Source: JBBQZU01 sp038207425 (GTDB lineage Bacteria > Bacteroidota > Bacteroidia > Flavobacteriales_D > Cryomorphaceae). Taken from it: a stretch of DNA of 64,000 nucleotides. The notes under the pieces are model-generated. The model saw only the letters and a program-made list of their open reading frames with translations, was not told the DNA's origin and did not search any database. The DNA lies in contig JBBQZU010000008.1 of NCBI GenBank assembly GCA_038207425.1, positions 1-64,000 on the forward strand, given 5' to 3'. Positions within the stretch are counted from its first letter, which is position 1. Each line of letters begins with the position of its first letter. The position numbers were made by a program, and so were the translations under genes. Below, one piece after another: positions 15,317 to 24,711 of this stretch.

Positions 15317-17713
15317 ATGAGAAATTTACGATTCCTTGCAATTTATCGGCTCAAATATGCCGCTCTAATTTTCGCAATCTTACCAACACTGATCTCAGCT
15401 CAAACAAAATACACCCTGAGCGGCTATGTGCGCGATGCCGGCAATGGCGAAGGCCTTATAGGTGCTACCGTATATGTAGATGAAATTAAAGGCGGTACAG
15501 TAACCAATACCTACGGATATTATTCACTTTCTCTGCCGGCTGGCAGCTATACCATGACATATAATTACCTCGGTTATACGGCGGTGACCGAAACAATAGA
15601 CCTTACGGCAAACAGAACCTATACTCTTGAGATGAAGCCCAATGAACTGCTTCTGCAGGCCGTTGAAATAACCAGCGAAAAGGTGAACAGGAATGTAACA
15701 AGTCTAGAAACCGGGATCAATCGCCTCGATTCGAAAACCATTCGCGATGTACCCCAATTTATGGGCGAAGTAGATATTATTCGAACCATACTGCTCCTTC
15801 CGGGTGTGTCAACAGTGGGCGAAGGAGCCACGGGATTCAACGTGCGCGGTGGTAATATTGACCAGAATCTTATACTCCTTGATGAGGCTACCGTGTTCAA
15901 CTCATCTCACCTTTTTGGATTCTTTTCGGTATTCAACGCCGATGCGGTGAAAGACCTTACGCTCTACCGAGGTGGTATTCCTGCCCAGTATGGAGGCCGC
16001 CTCAGCAGCGTGCTCGATGTGCGACAGAAGGAAGGAAACAACAAAAAATTTGGCGGTACTGCCGGCATAGGTCTTATATCGAGCAGGCTTATGCTCGAAG
16101 GGCCTATTAAAAAAGACAAAGCATCCTTTATGGTGGCCGGCCGAAGATCGTACGGAGATATTTTTGCTCCGCTCGTAAACCCCGATCTCAAGGGAAACCA
16201 ACTTTTCTTCTACGATGTGAATGCCAAGGTAAATTTTGAGATCGACAGCAAAAACAGAGTATACCTGGCCGGGTACCTTGGGCTTGATAAATTCGTGTTT
16301 TCAGAACAGTTTGCAAGCTCCTGGGGTAACAATACCGCTACCCTGCGCTGGAACCACCTTTTCGGCAATCGAATGTTCTCTAATTTCACGGCAGTGTACA
16401 GCGACTATACCTACAGCCTTGGAGTGCCCACCGGCGCCAATGCCTTCGACTGGAGGGCAGGCATACGCAACTATACCCTAAAAGCCGATTTCAGCTATTT
16501 TCCCAATGTGCGAAACACCATTGATTATGGCGTTGAAGCAATATACTACCGGTTTTCACCCGGAAAGGCAAGAGGTATTGGCGATGAGTCATTCTTTAAC
16601 GAAATAGCAGTACAGCAAGAGTTTGCCACCGAATTGGCGGTGTACATCAGCAATAAACAAACCATCACTGAGCAGCTCTCCATGCAATATGGCCTTCGCT
16701 ACAGCTATTTTATGAATGTGGGTGAGCGAGATGTTTTTCTTTATGAAAATGGCAAGCCAACCGGCGATGACGCCATCATCGGTACCCGCAGGTATGAACG
16801 CGGTGAGGTGATTGCAGATTATGGTGGGCTAGAACCACGCCTTTCGATAAATTATACACTGGACCCCCGGCATTCCATAAAGCTAGGCTACAACAGAATG
16901 AGACAGTATTTGCACCTCGTAAGCAATACCACCGCGGCTACACCCCTTGATATATGGACACCTGCCGGTAAATACGTGAAACCGGCTATCGCAGACCAAA
17001 TTTCATTAGGGTACTTCCGCAATATGAAGGACAATATGTACGAGCTTTCTGTAGAAGTGTACTACAAGAATTACCAGAACCTGCTCGACTACCGTGATAA
17101 TGCACAACTACTGCTCAACGATAATCTCGAAACGGAGTTGCTGAGCGGCAAGGGTAGGGCATATGGATTGGAAGTTCAACTCCAAAAAGTCAAAGGACGC
17201 TTCACAGGCTGGGTGAGCTATACCCTCGCCCGCACCGAAATACAGGTCGATGAAATAAATCTCGGCAAGTTTTATCCAACCAATTATGATAAAACCCACG
17301 ATGTATCCGTGGTTGGCCTTTTTAGACTGAATGATAAATGGCAGTTTGGGAGCACTTTCGCTTATATGACCGGCCGACCTATCACTTTTCCCGATTCGCG
17401 TTTTGTATTTGAGAATATTGTAGTGCCTGTATACAACAACCGCAACGGGGCCCGCACACCTGCATACCACCGCCTCGACCTTTCAGCTACGGTAGTGAGC
17501 CAGAAGAAGGCGGACAAGGTGTTTTTCTTTTTCGACCGACCTGAAAAGTGGGAAAGTTCCTGGACCTTCTCGCTTTACAATGTGTATGCACGACGAAATC
17601 CTTACAGCATATTCTTCAGGCAGGATGCTGACAACCCCCAACAAACCGATGCATACCGCCTAAGCATTTTCGGATCAATCATACCGGGCGTTACCTGGAA
17701 CCTTAATTTCTAA
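15317..17713 (+). CDS. TonB-dependent outer-membrane receptor
   Basis: A 798-aa receptor with a signal peptide (to about residue 29, ...LISAQ), an N-terminal carboxypeptidase-regulatory-like domain (YTLSGYVRDAGNGEGLIGATVYV, residues 32-110), a plug domain (GFNVRGGNIDQNLILLDEATVFN near 170-195) and a 22-strand barrel to the C-terminus (PGVTWNLNF). It imports a ligand using the TonB/ExbBD proton motive force. The lipoprotein gene six bases downstream belongs to DUF4249, the usual partner of this receptor type. The ligand is unknown. Confidence 0.92.
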   Translation: MRNLRFLAIYRLKYAALIFAILPTLISAQTKYTLSGYVRDAGNGEGLIGATVYVDEIKGGTVTNTYGYYSLSLPAGSYTMTYNYLGYTAVTETIDLTANRTYTLEMKPNELLLQAVEITSEKVNRNVTSLETGINRLDSKTIRDVPQFMGEVDIIRTILLLPGVSTVGEGATGFNVRGGNIDQNLILLDEATVFNSSHLFGFFSVFNADAVKDLTLYRGGIPAQYGGRLSSVLDVRQKEGNNKKFGGTAGIGLISSRLMLEGPIKKDKASFMVAGRRSYGDIFAPLVNPDLKGNQLFFYDVNAKVNFEIDSKNRVYLAGYLGLDKFVFSEQFASSWGNNTATLRWNHLFGNRMFSNFTAVYSDYTYSLGVPTGANAFDWRAGIRNYTLKADFSYFPNVRNTIDYGVEAIYYRFSPGKARGIGDESFFNEIAVQQEFATELAVYISNKQTITEQLSMQYGLRYSYFMNVGERDVFLYENGKPTGDDAIIGTRRYERGEVIADYGGLEPRLSINYTLDPRHSIKLGYNRMRQYLHLVSNTTAATPLDIWTPAGKYVKPAIADQISLGYFRNMKDNMYELSVEVYYKNYQNLLDYRDNAQLLLNDNLETELLSGKGRAYGLEVQLQKVKGRFTGWVSYTLARTEIQVDEINLGKFYPTNYDKTHDVSVVGLFRLNDKWQFGSTFAYMTGRPITFPDSRFVFENIVVPVYNNRNGARTPAYHRLDLSATVVSQKKADKVFFFFDRPEKWESSWTFSLYNVYARRNPYSIFFRQDADNPQQTDAYRLSIFGSIIPGVTWNLNF

Positions 17714-17718
17714 TAGCC

Positions 17719-18576
17719 ATGAAAAACACGACATACAAATTTCTCATACTTCTGGCCATTGCGTCCACCTTTACCACAGCCTGCGAAGACAGAATAGAAC
17801 TCGATTTGCCGAAAGGCGAAACCCTACTGGTAGCACAGGGATGGCTTACCAACGAAGACCGTCCACACCAGTTCAGGCTCAATTATTCACAGCAGTATTT
17901 TGACGCGAGCATCCCCCCTGCAGTGAATGACGCCACGGTAATACTCCGCGACAGTGATGGAATAGAATCAGTTCTTGACGAAACTTCACCCGGTATATAT
18001 ACCTATCCGCAGGGCGGCGAAGCGGGTACTGCATATCAGGTAGAAATTACTTTGCCCGATGGAAAGCACTATATGAGCGATTTTGAAGAGCTGGCCGAGC
18101 AAGTGGAGATTGTAGATATTCGCTGGCGTATTTCATCACGCGGCCCCAGCACCCTGCTCGATGAAGATCCTGACCAAATTTACGAAGTGGTAATCGACGC
18201 TTTTGAGCCTCCGGGAGTGGGCGATTTTTACCGTTGGAGACTCATCGTTAATGGCGTAGAAAAAGACCTTCCTCAAAATCTTACTATTTCATCTGACGAG
18301 TTTGTTGACGGCAATCCAATCGTCAATTTCGAGCCATTCTTCGAGCTTTTCTTCCTTGGCGACACAGTTACCGTTATTCAGGAGCGTATAACCAGCGAAG
18401 CGTATAACTTTCTGCTGCTTATTCAGTCGCAAACTGCATTTGTAGGAGGGCCGTTTGATACGCCGCCGGCGCCCATATCCGGCAATGTACGCAATCTCGC
18501 CGACGAGAAAAGAAATGCACTCGGTTTTATCGGTACTTCAGGCCGAAGTACAGCTACTGTGATTGCAGGGCAATGA
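17719..18576 (+). CDS. DUF4249 family lipoprotein
   Basis: A 285-aa lipoprotein with a signal peptide and lipobox TTAC (Cys22), then CEDRIELDLPKGETLLVAQGWLTNEDRPHQFRL, the typical DUF4249 opening. Such proteins sit on the outer membrane next to a TonB receptor and probably capture its ligand. The gene follows the receptor by five bases and is the last of the operon. The sequence is rich in Asp/Glu and beta-strand patterns. The DUF has no assigned biochemical activity. Confidence 0.85.
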   Translation: MKNTTYKFLILLAIASTFTTACEDRIELDLPKGETLLVAQGWLTNEDRPHQFRLNYSQQYFDASIPPAVNDATVILRDSDGIESVLDETSPGIYTYPQGGEAGTAYQVEITLPDGKHYMSDFEELAEQVEIVDIRWRISSRGPSTLLDEDPDQIYEVVIDAFEPPGVGDFYRWRLIVNGVEKDLPQNLTISSDEFVDGNPIVNFEPFFELFFLGDTVTVIQERITSEAYNFLLLIQSQTAFVGGPFDTPPAPISGNVRNLADEKRNALGFIGTSGRSTATVIAGQ

Positions 18577-18601
18577 ATGAAATGCGGAGAAACGGAGCGG
18601 C

Positions 18602-19276
18602 TTAATTTTCGCCGGTTTCATCTTGGCCCATCACGGCATATTGCACCAGGTTGGCGCCCATTTGCAAAGCGAGTTGCCTTAGCTCTTCGGGGTCGCGGTG
18701 CACCGAAGGGTCTTCCCAGCCATCGCCAATATCGGCTTCGTGGCTGTAGAAGAGTATCATTCGCCCTTCGTGAAAAATACCGTATCCACGGGGCGGAAGG
18801 TCATCATGCTCGTGTATTTTCGGCAGCCCTTTCGGGAAATTGTATTTCTGCCGGTATATCGGGTGGTCAAAGGGCACTTCAGTAAGCTCCTTATCGGGAA
18901 AAAGCTGTTTGATTTGCGGGAGGATAAAAGGATCCATTCCGTAGTTGTCGTCGATGTGCAAAAATCCACCGCCAAGAAGGTAAGCCCTGAGATTGTCGCG
19001 GTCGCTTGCATTGAATACCACATTGCCATGCCCGGTCATGTGCACAAATGGGTAATTGAAAATGGCGGGACTTCCCACATCTACAAATTGGGTTTCGCCG
19101 ATGTTCATTCCAAGATTTTTACGGCAATACTCCGCCAGGTTGGGCACTGATGTTGGATTTGCGTACCAATCGCCCCCGCCGCGGTACTGCATTACAGCGA
19201 GTGAAAACGACGCCGCCTGTTGGGCATTTGCCGAAAGGTAGAGCGCAAAGGAGATGGCCAAAACAAGAATTCGCAT
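18602..19276 (-). CDS. DUF4159 domain protein, secreted
   Basis: The 224-aa protein begins with a clear signal peptide (MRILVLAISFALYLSANAQ) at the ATG at 19276. A longer frame to 19366 exists, but it would run into rsmE and give a nonsensical N-terminus. The body is a DUF4159 domain: MQYRGGGDWYANPTSVPNLAEY, PFVHMTGHGNVVF, and GGGFLHIDDNYGMD. The fold is related to class I glutamine amidotransferase-like domains, but the activity is not known. It starts 8 bases after rsmE ends, so the two are co-transcribed. Confidence 0.85.
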   Translation of the reverse strand: MRILVLAISFALYLSANAQQAASFSLAVMQYRGGGDWYANPTSVPNLAEYCRKNLGMNIGETQFVDVGSPAIFNYPFVHMTGHGNVVFNASDRDNLRAYLLGGGFLHIDDNYGMDPFILPQIKQLFPDKELTEVPFDHPIYRQKYNFPKGLPKIHEHDDLPPRGYGIFHEGRMILFYSHEADIGDGWEDPSVHRDPEELRQLALQMGANLVQYAVMGQDETGEN

Positions 19277-19284
19277 GGGGAAAG

Positions 19285-19989
19285 TTATCTGTAAATACCG
19301 GTAAGCAATGATACGCAAAAAATGCCTGCTGTTTCGGTGCGCAGGCGGTTGGGACCCAATTCGCAACCTTCAAATCCTGCCTCATATCCTGATTTAATTT
19401 CAGCAGGTGTGAAATCGCCTTCGGGGCCAATAAGGATGGTTGCAGATTCAGGTGGCTTTGAAGGAAGGCATTGCCGCAACGGTTTTCGCGAAAAATTGCT
19501 GTCGCAGTGGGCTATTATTTTCAATCCTTTTGTGTCGATTATAAGGTCATTGAAATTGGTGGGCAGATCGAGTTGTGGCATCCATGCGCGGTTGCTTTGT
19601 TTTGTGGCCGAGCGTATCAATCGGTGCATCCTTTCGGCGTTGAGCTTTGGGCGTTCCGTGCGGTGGGTGAGGAGGGGTATGATGGTGTCAGCACCCATTT
19701 CAGTTGCCTTCTCTACAAACCACTCAAGGCGCGAAGCATTTTTTAATGGCGCTATAGCAATGGAAATGGCAGGGTGTGCAGCGGGAATATCACTTTCTGT
19801 AAGTGTAGTAAGCAATAAATTTTTCTTTCCCTGATCAGCTATCGTGCATTCGAATATCTGTCCGCGGCCATTTCCCACCAGAATGTGGTCATTGACGCCC
19901 AGTCGCAGAGCGCGGGTGGCATGGTGGCTTTCTTCTTCGCAAAGCAGACCGGTAGCGGGAATAAATTCAGTGTCGAGAAAATAATGCAC
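19285..19989 (-). CDS. rsmE: 16S rRNA (uracil-1498-N3)-methyltransferase
   Basis: The SPOUT-class methyltransferase makes m3U1498 in 16S rRNA. The C-terminal knot is seen as ILIGPEGDFTPAEIKSG and LGPNRLRTETA. The N-terminal PUA-like part starts HYFLDTEFI. I place the start at GTG 19989: a TACCTTTA promoter element ends four bases upstream, and the longer frame to an ATG at 20079 runs back into an intergenic repeat. That gives about 234 aa, the normal family size. The DUF4159 gene follows. Confidence 0.88.
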   Translation of the reverse strand: MHYFLDTEFIPATGLLCEEESHHATRALRLGVNDHILVGNGRGQIFECTIADQGKKNLLLTTLTESDIPAAHPAISIAIAPLKNASRLEWFVEKATEMGADTIIPLLTHRTERPKLNAERMHRLIRSATKQSNRAWMPQLDLPTNFNDLIIDTKGLKIIAHCDSNFSRKPLRQCLPSKPPESATILIGPEGDFTPAEIKSGYEAGFEGCELGPNRLRTETAGIFCVSLLTGIYR

Positions 19990-19992
19990 GGG

Positions 19993-20000
19993 TAAAGGTA
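19993..20000 (-). promoter_or_regulatory. -7 element abutting the rsmE GTG
   Basis: On the minus strand this reads TACCTTTA, one base off TAnnTTTG, and ends 3 bases before the GTG start, implying a leaderless or near-leaderless message. Confidence 0.45.
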
Positions 20001-20073
20001 GGGAGGAGTTTTTTGTTTCGGGGTATTTTTTGTTTTTGATTATGGTTGTTTGGAGTAACACAATCTCATTACT

Positions 20074-20141
20074 TGTCAAGCTATTTCATGAAAGCACACG
20101 AAGCCTAAAAACCAATAACTAACAACTTAAAACCACCACCA
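20074..20141 (+). repeat. Dispersed intergenic repeat, copy 2
   Basis: Matches 448-535: TGTCAAGCTATTT (20074-20086), AAAAACCAATAAC (20107-20119) and a CCACCACCAAA tail, in the same order. It lies upstream of rsmE and behind the 3' end of the outer-membrane protein gene. Confidence 0.55.
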
Positions 20142-20171
20142 AAGGCCCCTGTCAGGGCATTGACCCAACCC

Positions 20172-20939
20172 TCACTTCCCCATATTCTTCCAGTCGGGTG
20201 TAACGTACTTCACCGCCTTTTTAGGTTTGGCCATTGGGAAGAAGTAGCGCAGGTCGGCGCTGAGGTAGGTGCCGTCGAGTGGCCCTCTTTGGCGGTAAGC
20301 CGGAGGTATGCCCTCGCGGAAGTAGTTGGCTTCGGTTATCATAATATCATTCAGCATTTGATTGAAGGTAAATCCTAAATAGAAAAACCCATCCTTTTCG
20401 GTGCGGTACTCTACACCTACATTGCCCAATACCGAACCGCGCATCCATGCCAGTTTAAATGCCTTAATATTGTATATCTGCTCTATTGAAATCACATCGC
20501 TTGCAAAAAAGTTGGCACCAAAGCCCAACGCTACATTCATATATATCCTGTTGGCCATGCGGATATATATAAGTCCTTTAATAGGTATTTCATAAGCTAC
20601 CACACGAAAACTTGTTTCATCTCTGAAGTCGGTAGTGAGGTCTTCAATCCTGAAATTGTATCTACGGCGGGTGAAGTAAAGCCCTGATTCTACATTGAGT
20701 AGTTTGGTAAGCTTCACGCGAATAACCCCGCCAAAGCCCATACCACCAGAATAATTGTATACGCCCCGAAAATTATTTCCGGGATCAATTAACACCACAG
20801 AATCTATATTGAAAATGGACGTGCTCAGCAGGGCGCGAAACTCTACCCCCGCAGTAATTTCTACGCCTTGCTCATCTTGGGCATTTGCCGAGAGGCAAAG
20901 AAAAAATGAAATACATACTGCTGCAACAAGTTGCTTCAT
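20172..20939 (-). CDS. Outer-membrane beta-barrel protein
   Basis: A 255-aa protein with a signal peptide (MKQLVAAVCISFFLCLSANAQ) and amphipathic strands (FGGVIRVKLTKLLNVESGLYF, FRVVAYEIPIKGLIYIRM). This is the pattern of the PorT-like/outer-membrane-barrel group of Bacteroidota. A Pro/Lys-rich tail (MAKPKKAVKYVTPDWKNMGK) follows the last strand (SADLRYFF). Its ATG shares one base with the TGA of the upstream M23 peptidase gene, so translation is coupled. Function unknown. Confidence 0.75.
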   Translation of the reverse strand: MKQLVAAVCISFFLCLSANAQDEQGVEITAGVEFRALLSTSIFNIDSVVLIDPGNNFRGVYNYSGGMGFGGVIRVKLTKLLNVESGLYFTRRRYNFRIEDLTTDFRDETSFRVVAYEIPIKGLIYIRMANRIYMNVALGFGANFFASDVISIEQIYNIKAFKLAWMRGSVLGNVGVEYRTEKDGFFYLGFTFNQMLNDIMITEANYFREGIPPAYRQRGPLDGTYLSADLRYFFPMAKPKKAVKYVTPDWKNMGK

Positions 20940-22081
20940 CAGGTGCCAAGCCTGAGCTTTCTACCTACGGTGAGGGTCTCATTTTCGGTGAGACTGTTTA
21001 TTTCGCAAAGCTTATCAACCGTAGTGCCGTGCTCGCGGGCTATTTTGTAAAGGTAATCACCTTTTTGAACCTGATAAACCGGCACGTTGTTTTTTGGCCC
21101 TGCCGGAGCAGGTATAACCACTGCCAGAAATGCTCCGCTTTTTCGCAAATCAATAATTTCGCTTCGAAGGCAATTATGCTTAAAATCGATAATGGCATTG
21201 GGTTTTACAGGAACACCCTGAAAACGTACTTCGAAGTGTAGGTGGCTGCCTGTGCTGTTTCCTGAGCTTCCGCCCAGGCCAATTATGTCGCCTGCTTCCA
21301 CTATCGTACCCGGCTCGCACTTGAAGCGGTGCAGGTGGGCGTAGAGTGTTTCCAGTCCGTTGTAGTGGCGTATTACTACCACACGTCCGTAGCCTTTATA
21401 GCTTTTTGCTACACGCACCACACCGGGAAACGCGGCGCGAACAGGATCCCACACTTGAAGGTCAATATCGGTACCATTGTGATTGCGGCCATAGCGCCAG
21501 CCAAAATGCGACGTAACGATGCCCGGTGAAGGAATTTGAAAACCGCAGTTTTTTTCATTGTCTACCAACAACAAGGTAAGTACACTGTCAAATTGTGCTA
21601 GGTCGTTGCGCTCCGGGTAAGGCACCTGCGTATTCCAGTTTTTGTAGAATGAATTTGCGGGGTAGGGACTTCCGTCGGAAGGCACATAGGCTGCAAATCC
21701 AGTAGTTGCGATGTGTGAATTTTCCATGGCAGTCATGTACAAACTCACCGCATTCAGCACAGACTGTGGTACGGATGATAGCTCAAAAATGCTGTCAATT
21801 ACCTGCCTTAGTTCATCGGTATCGCGCTTAGAGAGGTGAAGGTACACATTGAGCTGATTTACCAGCGATACCGGTACTTTGTCAAGCCGCACCAGCGAGT
21901 CAATCATGTGCTCATAATACTGCGATGTATAATGCCGCTCCGGTATAAATCGCGTGTGGGCATTGTATACCACTACGGCGGTGGCTGTATCGCGTATTGC
22001 GGGATTGCCAGTGCCCGGGCCGCCGGCTATGGCAGTTGCTGAAACCAGCATTAAAACGGCCGAGAGAATTGATAAACGCAT
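20939..22081 (-). CDS. Secreted M23 peptidase with LysM domain
   Basis: A 380-aa cell-wall hydrolase. A signal peptide (MRLSILSAVLMLVSATAIAG) is followed by a roughly 160-residue helical/linker region. The M23 (LytM) endopeptidase domain has HFGWRYGRNHNGTDIDL (zinc-binding His and Asp) and HLHFE (zinc and catalytic His). The C-terminal LysM repeat is VQKGDYLYKIAREHGTTVDKL, which binds peptidoglycan. The order M23 then LysM is less usual than LysM first. The next gene starts on the last base of its stop codon. Confidence 0.9.
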   Translation of the reverse strand: MRLSILSAVLMLVSATAIAGGPGTGNPAIRDTATAVVVYNAHTRFIPERHYTSQYYEHMIDSLVRLDKVPVSLVNQLNVYLHLSKRDTDELRQVIDSIFELSSVPQSVLNAVSLYMTAMENSHIATTGFAAYVPSDGSPYPANSFYKNWNTQVPYPERNDLAQFDSVLTLLLVDNEKNCGFQIPSPGIVTSHFGWRYGRNHNGTDIDLQVWDPVRAAFPGVVRVAKSYKGYGRVVVIRHYNGLETLYAHLHRFKCEPGTIVEAGDIIGLGGSSGNSTGSHLHFEVRFQGVPVKPNAIIDFKHNCLRSEIIDLRKSGAFLAVVIPAPAGPKNNVPVYQVQKGDYLYKIAREHGTTVDKLCEINSLTENETLTVGRKLRLGT

Positions 22082-22134
22082 GATGCAATTAGTTTAGGGT
22101 ATAAACTTTTACTCTAGCAGTACCAATTTGTTGC

Positions 22135-22476
22135 CTATTTTTTCAAAAACCAACCCGCAAGTGCAAGGGCAATAACCAGCAAGGTAATTATAAGCACCAC
22201 ATTGCGCATTGGTTTATCGCTCAAGAAGGGTTTTCTGAACAGGGAATTGGTCTCATCATTGAGTCGCTTCACTTCTGTTTCATATTGAGAGTGAATGCCA
22301 AACAGATGGCGCCGTATCAGGTCTTGACTGCCGCCGCGCTCAAAAGGGATATTGTTTTCTGTAAGTAGTTTCTCATAGTGATCGGCAGGCTCTTTGGCAT
22401 AGAAATAAAATACCAGAAAGCTGCGCTGCTTATGGTGGGTTTCGTAGTTGGTATAGTGTATGGGTTTTCGGCTCAT
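22135..22476 (-). CDS. Tail-anchored hypothetical protein
   Basis: A 113-aa protein with a charged soluble N-terminal part (RSFLVFYFYAKEPADHYEKLL, a possible DUF2007-like signal-transducing fold) and a single C-terminal transmembrane helix (VVLIITLLVIALALAGWFLKK). It overlaps the nitroreductase gene by four bases (ATGA), so it is coupled to it. I cannot name a function. The topology implies the soluble domain faces the cytoplasm. Confidence 0.7.
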   Translation of the reverse strand: MSRKPIHYTNYETHHKQRSFLVFYFYAKEPADHYEKLLTENNIPFERGGSQDLIRRHLFGIHSQYETEVKRLNDETNSLFRKPFLSDKPMRNVVLIITLLVIALALAGWFLKK

Positions 22477-23060
22477 TTATCCACCCATGTGGTTACATAT
22501 TCTAGTGGCTTGCGGTGGCTCTTGGGCCATTCACCATCGGGGTAACCGAGGTATACAATGCCGAGCATCTTATCATTTTCACCATATCCAAAAGCCTCAG
22601 CCGCCTCAGGTAAATACAGAAACTTTGGCGATGACCAGAAAGTCCCCAAACCATAGGCCGTAGCTGTAAGCAGCATATTCTGCGCGGCGCATGCCACCGC
22701 TTCTATTTCTTCTATTTCGGGTATTGGGAGTTCATTGGTGCGCTCCATGGCCAGTGCTATCAGGGCCGAGGTGCGCCCAATACGTGTTCTCAATCTGGTC
22801 AGCTTGCTATCGTTGATTGCCTCAGCACCATTGGCAGCAATAAATAGACGCTCTGCAGTGGCAATAAGCTCCTGCCGGCCTTCTCCGGTATATACCTTAA
22901 ACCTCCACGGCTGGGTTTTGCCGTGGGTGGGCGCCCAAGTGGCATTTACGAGTATATGTTGTATCATGTCGCGCTGCACTTCCCTTTCGGTAAATTGCTC
23001 AGGAAAAATAGTTCGACGGTTGCGTATTACTTCGGTGATTTCGCTCAGATCGTACTTCAT
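22473..23060 (-). CDS. Nitroreductase family protein
   Basis: An FMN-dependent NAD(P)H oxidoreductase of about 195 aa. Family features are the N-terminal VIRNRRTIFPEQF (FMN phosphate contact), the central WAPTHGKTQPWRF, and C-terminal LGIVYLGYPDG. I use the ATG at 23060, because the 20 codons added by a start at 23120 give no family similarity. The physiological substrate is not known. It is the first gene of a minus-strand operon that continues through a tail-anchored protein to the M23 peptidase and an outer-membrane barrel. Confidence 0.88.
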   Translation of the reverse strand: MKYDLSEITEVIRNRRTIFPEQFTEREVQRDMIQHILVNATWAPTHGKTQPWRFKVYTGEGRQELIATAERLFIAANGAEAINDSKLTRLRTRIGRTSALIALAMERTNELPIPEIEEIEAVACAAQNMLLTATAYGLGTFWSSPKFLYLPEAAEAFGYGENDKMLGIVYLGYPDGEWPKSHRKPLEYVTTWVDK

Positions 23061-23177
23061 GTTTTTATATAAGGGTGCAAAGGTAGACTTTCGCCAAATG
23101 TTGTTTGTGCTTTCAACCACATTTTAACCCGCGCAGATTTTTCCTGAAAGGTGTACATTCGGCTTTCAAATAATTAA

Positions 23178-24575
23178 ATGATAACACCACAAAAAGCGTT
23201 CAGGTTTCTGCTGTGCTTATTTTTACTTTCTACAGCTTTCGCCAATTGGAGCCATGCGCAGACCGATAGCACCATGCTCAATACAATATATTTCGAAGCT
23301 CTTGAGAATGGCCATGCCTACGAGAATCTGCGCAGTCTTTGTAAGGATGTAGGTCATAGACTTAGTGGCTCTGAAGGTGCCCGCAAGGCGGTAATTTGGT
23401 CAGAAGTGCTGATGAATACCTACGGTTTCGACAAGGTTTGGACCCAACCCATGATGGTGCCGCATTGGGAGCGGGGTGCACCTGAGCGTGTTGCCATTGC
23501 CGGAAAAGACTCCACCCTTGATGCACTTGCTCTCGGCGGCAGTGTGGGTAGCAATGGGATGACAGAAGCGCAGGTTGAGGAGTTTCGCACCATGCAGGCG
23601 CTCAGAGATGCTCCTGAAGGTTCACTTTCGGGAAAAATCGTTTTCCTTAATCAAGCTATGAATGCCAAGGTGATTGATGCATTCAACGCCTACGGAACTT
23701 GCGCAGGTGGCCGTGTTTGGGGCCCTTCGGAGGCAGCGCGAAAAGGCGCTATTGGATTCGTGATGCGCTCTGCAGGAATGCGGGCCGATGATTTTCCGCA
23801 TACAGGGGTGCTGGTATATGCAAATGATACCGACAGCATACCCGCGCTTGCGCTGAGCACCAATGCATCGTTCTATCTTTCGCGACAGCTTGCTGCAAAC
23901 CCCGGGTTGAAGCTGCAATTGCAAACCAACTGCCGCATGCTGCCTGATGCTCCATCGCACAATGTAATCGCAGAAATAAGCGGCACTGAATTTCCAAATA
24001 AGATTTTCACCTTCGGGGGGCACCTCGATAGCTGGGACGTGGGCGAAGGCGCGCACGACGACGGGGCCGGCGTGATACAGGCTCTCGAAGTACTCAGGCT
24101 TTTCAAGGTATTGGGAATAAAACCCAAGCATACCCTGCGCTGCGTATTTTTTATGAATGAAGAAAATGGCAGCCGTGGCGCCAAAGCTTACGCGCAAATG
24201 TGCAAGGAAAGAGACGAAACCCATCTCGCAGCCATGGAAAGCGACCGGGGTGGCTTCGCTCCTCGCGGGTTTCATATAGATGCCACCCCTATGCACGTGG
24301 ATTATATGCAACAGTGGCTGCCACTGTTCGAACCTTATCTGGTGCACATTATCAGGCCCGGATACGGCGGGGTAGATATAAATCCGCTGAAGGAATTTGG
24401 AACCCCGCTTATTGGCGTGGTACCCGACTCGCAGCGCTACTTCGATGTGCACCATACAGCGAATGATACTTTTGAAACCGTAAATAAACGCGAACTGGAG
24501 CTGGGTGCCGCCGGAATGGCCTCGATGGTTTACCTTATTGATAAGTATGGTTTTCCGGAAAAGATTGAGAGGTAG
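23178..24575 (+). CDS. Secreted M28 family metallopeptidase
   Basis: A 465-aa zinc aminopeptidase or carboxypeptidase with a signal peptide (LFLLSTAFANWSHAQ). The di-zinc centre is visible as GGHLDSWDVGEGAHDDGAG (His and Asp), NEENGSRGA (catalytic Glu and metal Glu) and SDRGG, with the last His in YFDVHHTANDTFE. The PA insert lies between residues 140 and 230. It resembles plasma glutamate-carboxypeptidase (CPQ)-type proteins. A TACATTCG element (23154-23161) may be its -7 box. The gene is divergent from nitroreductase. Confidence 0.9.
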   Translation: MITPQKAFRFLLCLFLLSTAFANWSHAQTDSTMLNTIYFEALENGHAYENLRSLCKDVGHRLSGSEGARKAVIWSEVLMNTYGFDKVWTQPMMVPHWERGAPERVAIAGKDSTLDALALGGSVGSNGMTEAQVEEFRTMQALRDAPEGSLSGKIVFLNQAMNAKVIDAFNAYGTCAGGRVWGPSEAARKGAIGFVMRSAGMRADDFPHTGVLVYANDTDSIPALALSTNASFYLSRQLAANPGLKLQLQTNCRMLPDAPSHNVIAEISGTEFPNKIFTFGGHLDSWDVGEGAHDDGAGVIQALEVLRLFKVLGIKPKHTLRCVFFMNEENGSRGAKAYAQMCKERDETHLAAMESDRGGFAPRGFHIDATPMHVDYMQQWLPLFEPYLVHIIRPGYGGVDINPLKEFGTPLIGVVPDSQRYFDVHHTANDTFETVNKRELELGAAGMASMVYLIDKYGFPEKIER

Positions 24576-24633
24576 ATGGTCTGGTCTTAAATCTCTCACA
24601 GCTCAACGCTGATAAATTGCAGCGCTGATGGCA

Positions 24634-24657
24634 TGGCTCAATGTAGTACCTGAGCCA
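24634..24657 (+). terminator. Weak terminator-like hairpin after M28 peptidase
   Basis: TGGCTCA (24634-24640) pairs with TGAGCCA (24651-24657) over a 10-nt loop, followed by a short T-rich stretch (TGTTTTC). Confidence 0.35.
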
Positions 24658-24694
24658 CATTGTTTTCAATTGAATTGAAACATGCAATTAATTC

Positions 24695-24702
24695 TATCTT
24701 TG
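24695..24702 (+). promoter_or_regulatory. Exact -7 element for the hypothetical/OmpH/DUF4924 operon
   Basis: TATCTTTG matches TAnnTTTG exactly and ends nine bases before the ATG at 24712. Because it lies inside the longer possible frame starting at 24682, it argues for the later start and a very short leader. Confidence 0.6.
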
Positions 24703-24711
24703 CCGCCCAAT

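Noticed and set aside
23622..24599. A 325-codon frame on the minus strand opposite the M28 peptidase
   Set aside because: The plus strand carries an intact signal peptide and a complete di-zinc motif set. The opposite frame is an out-of-frame shadow without recognisable domains.
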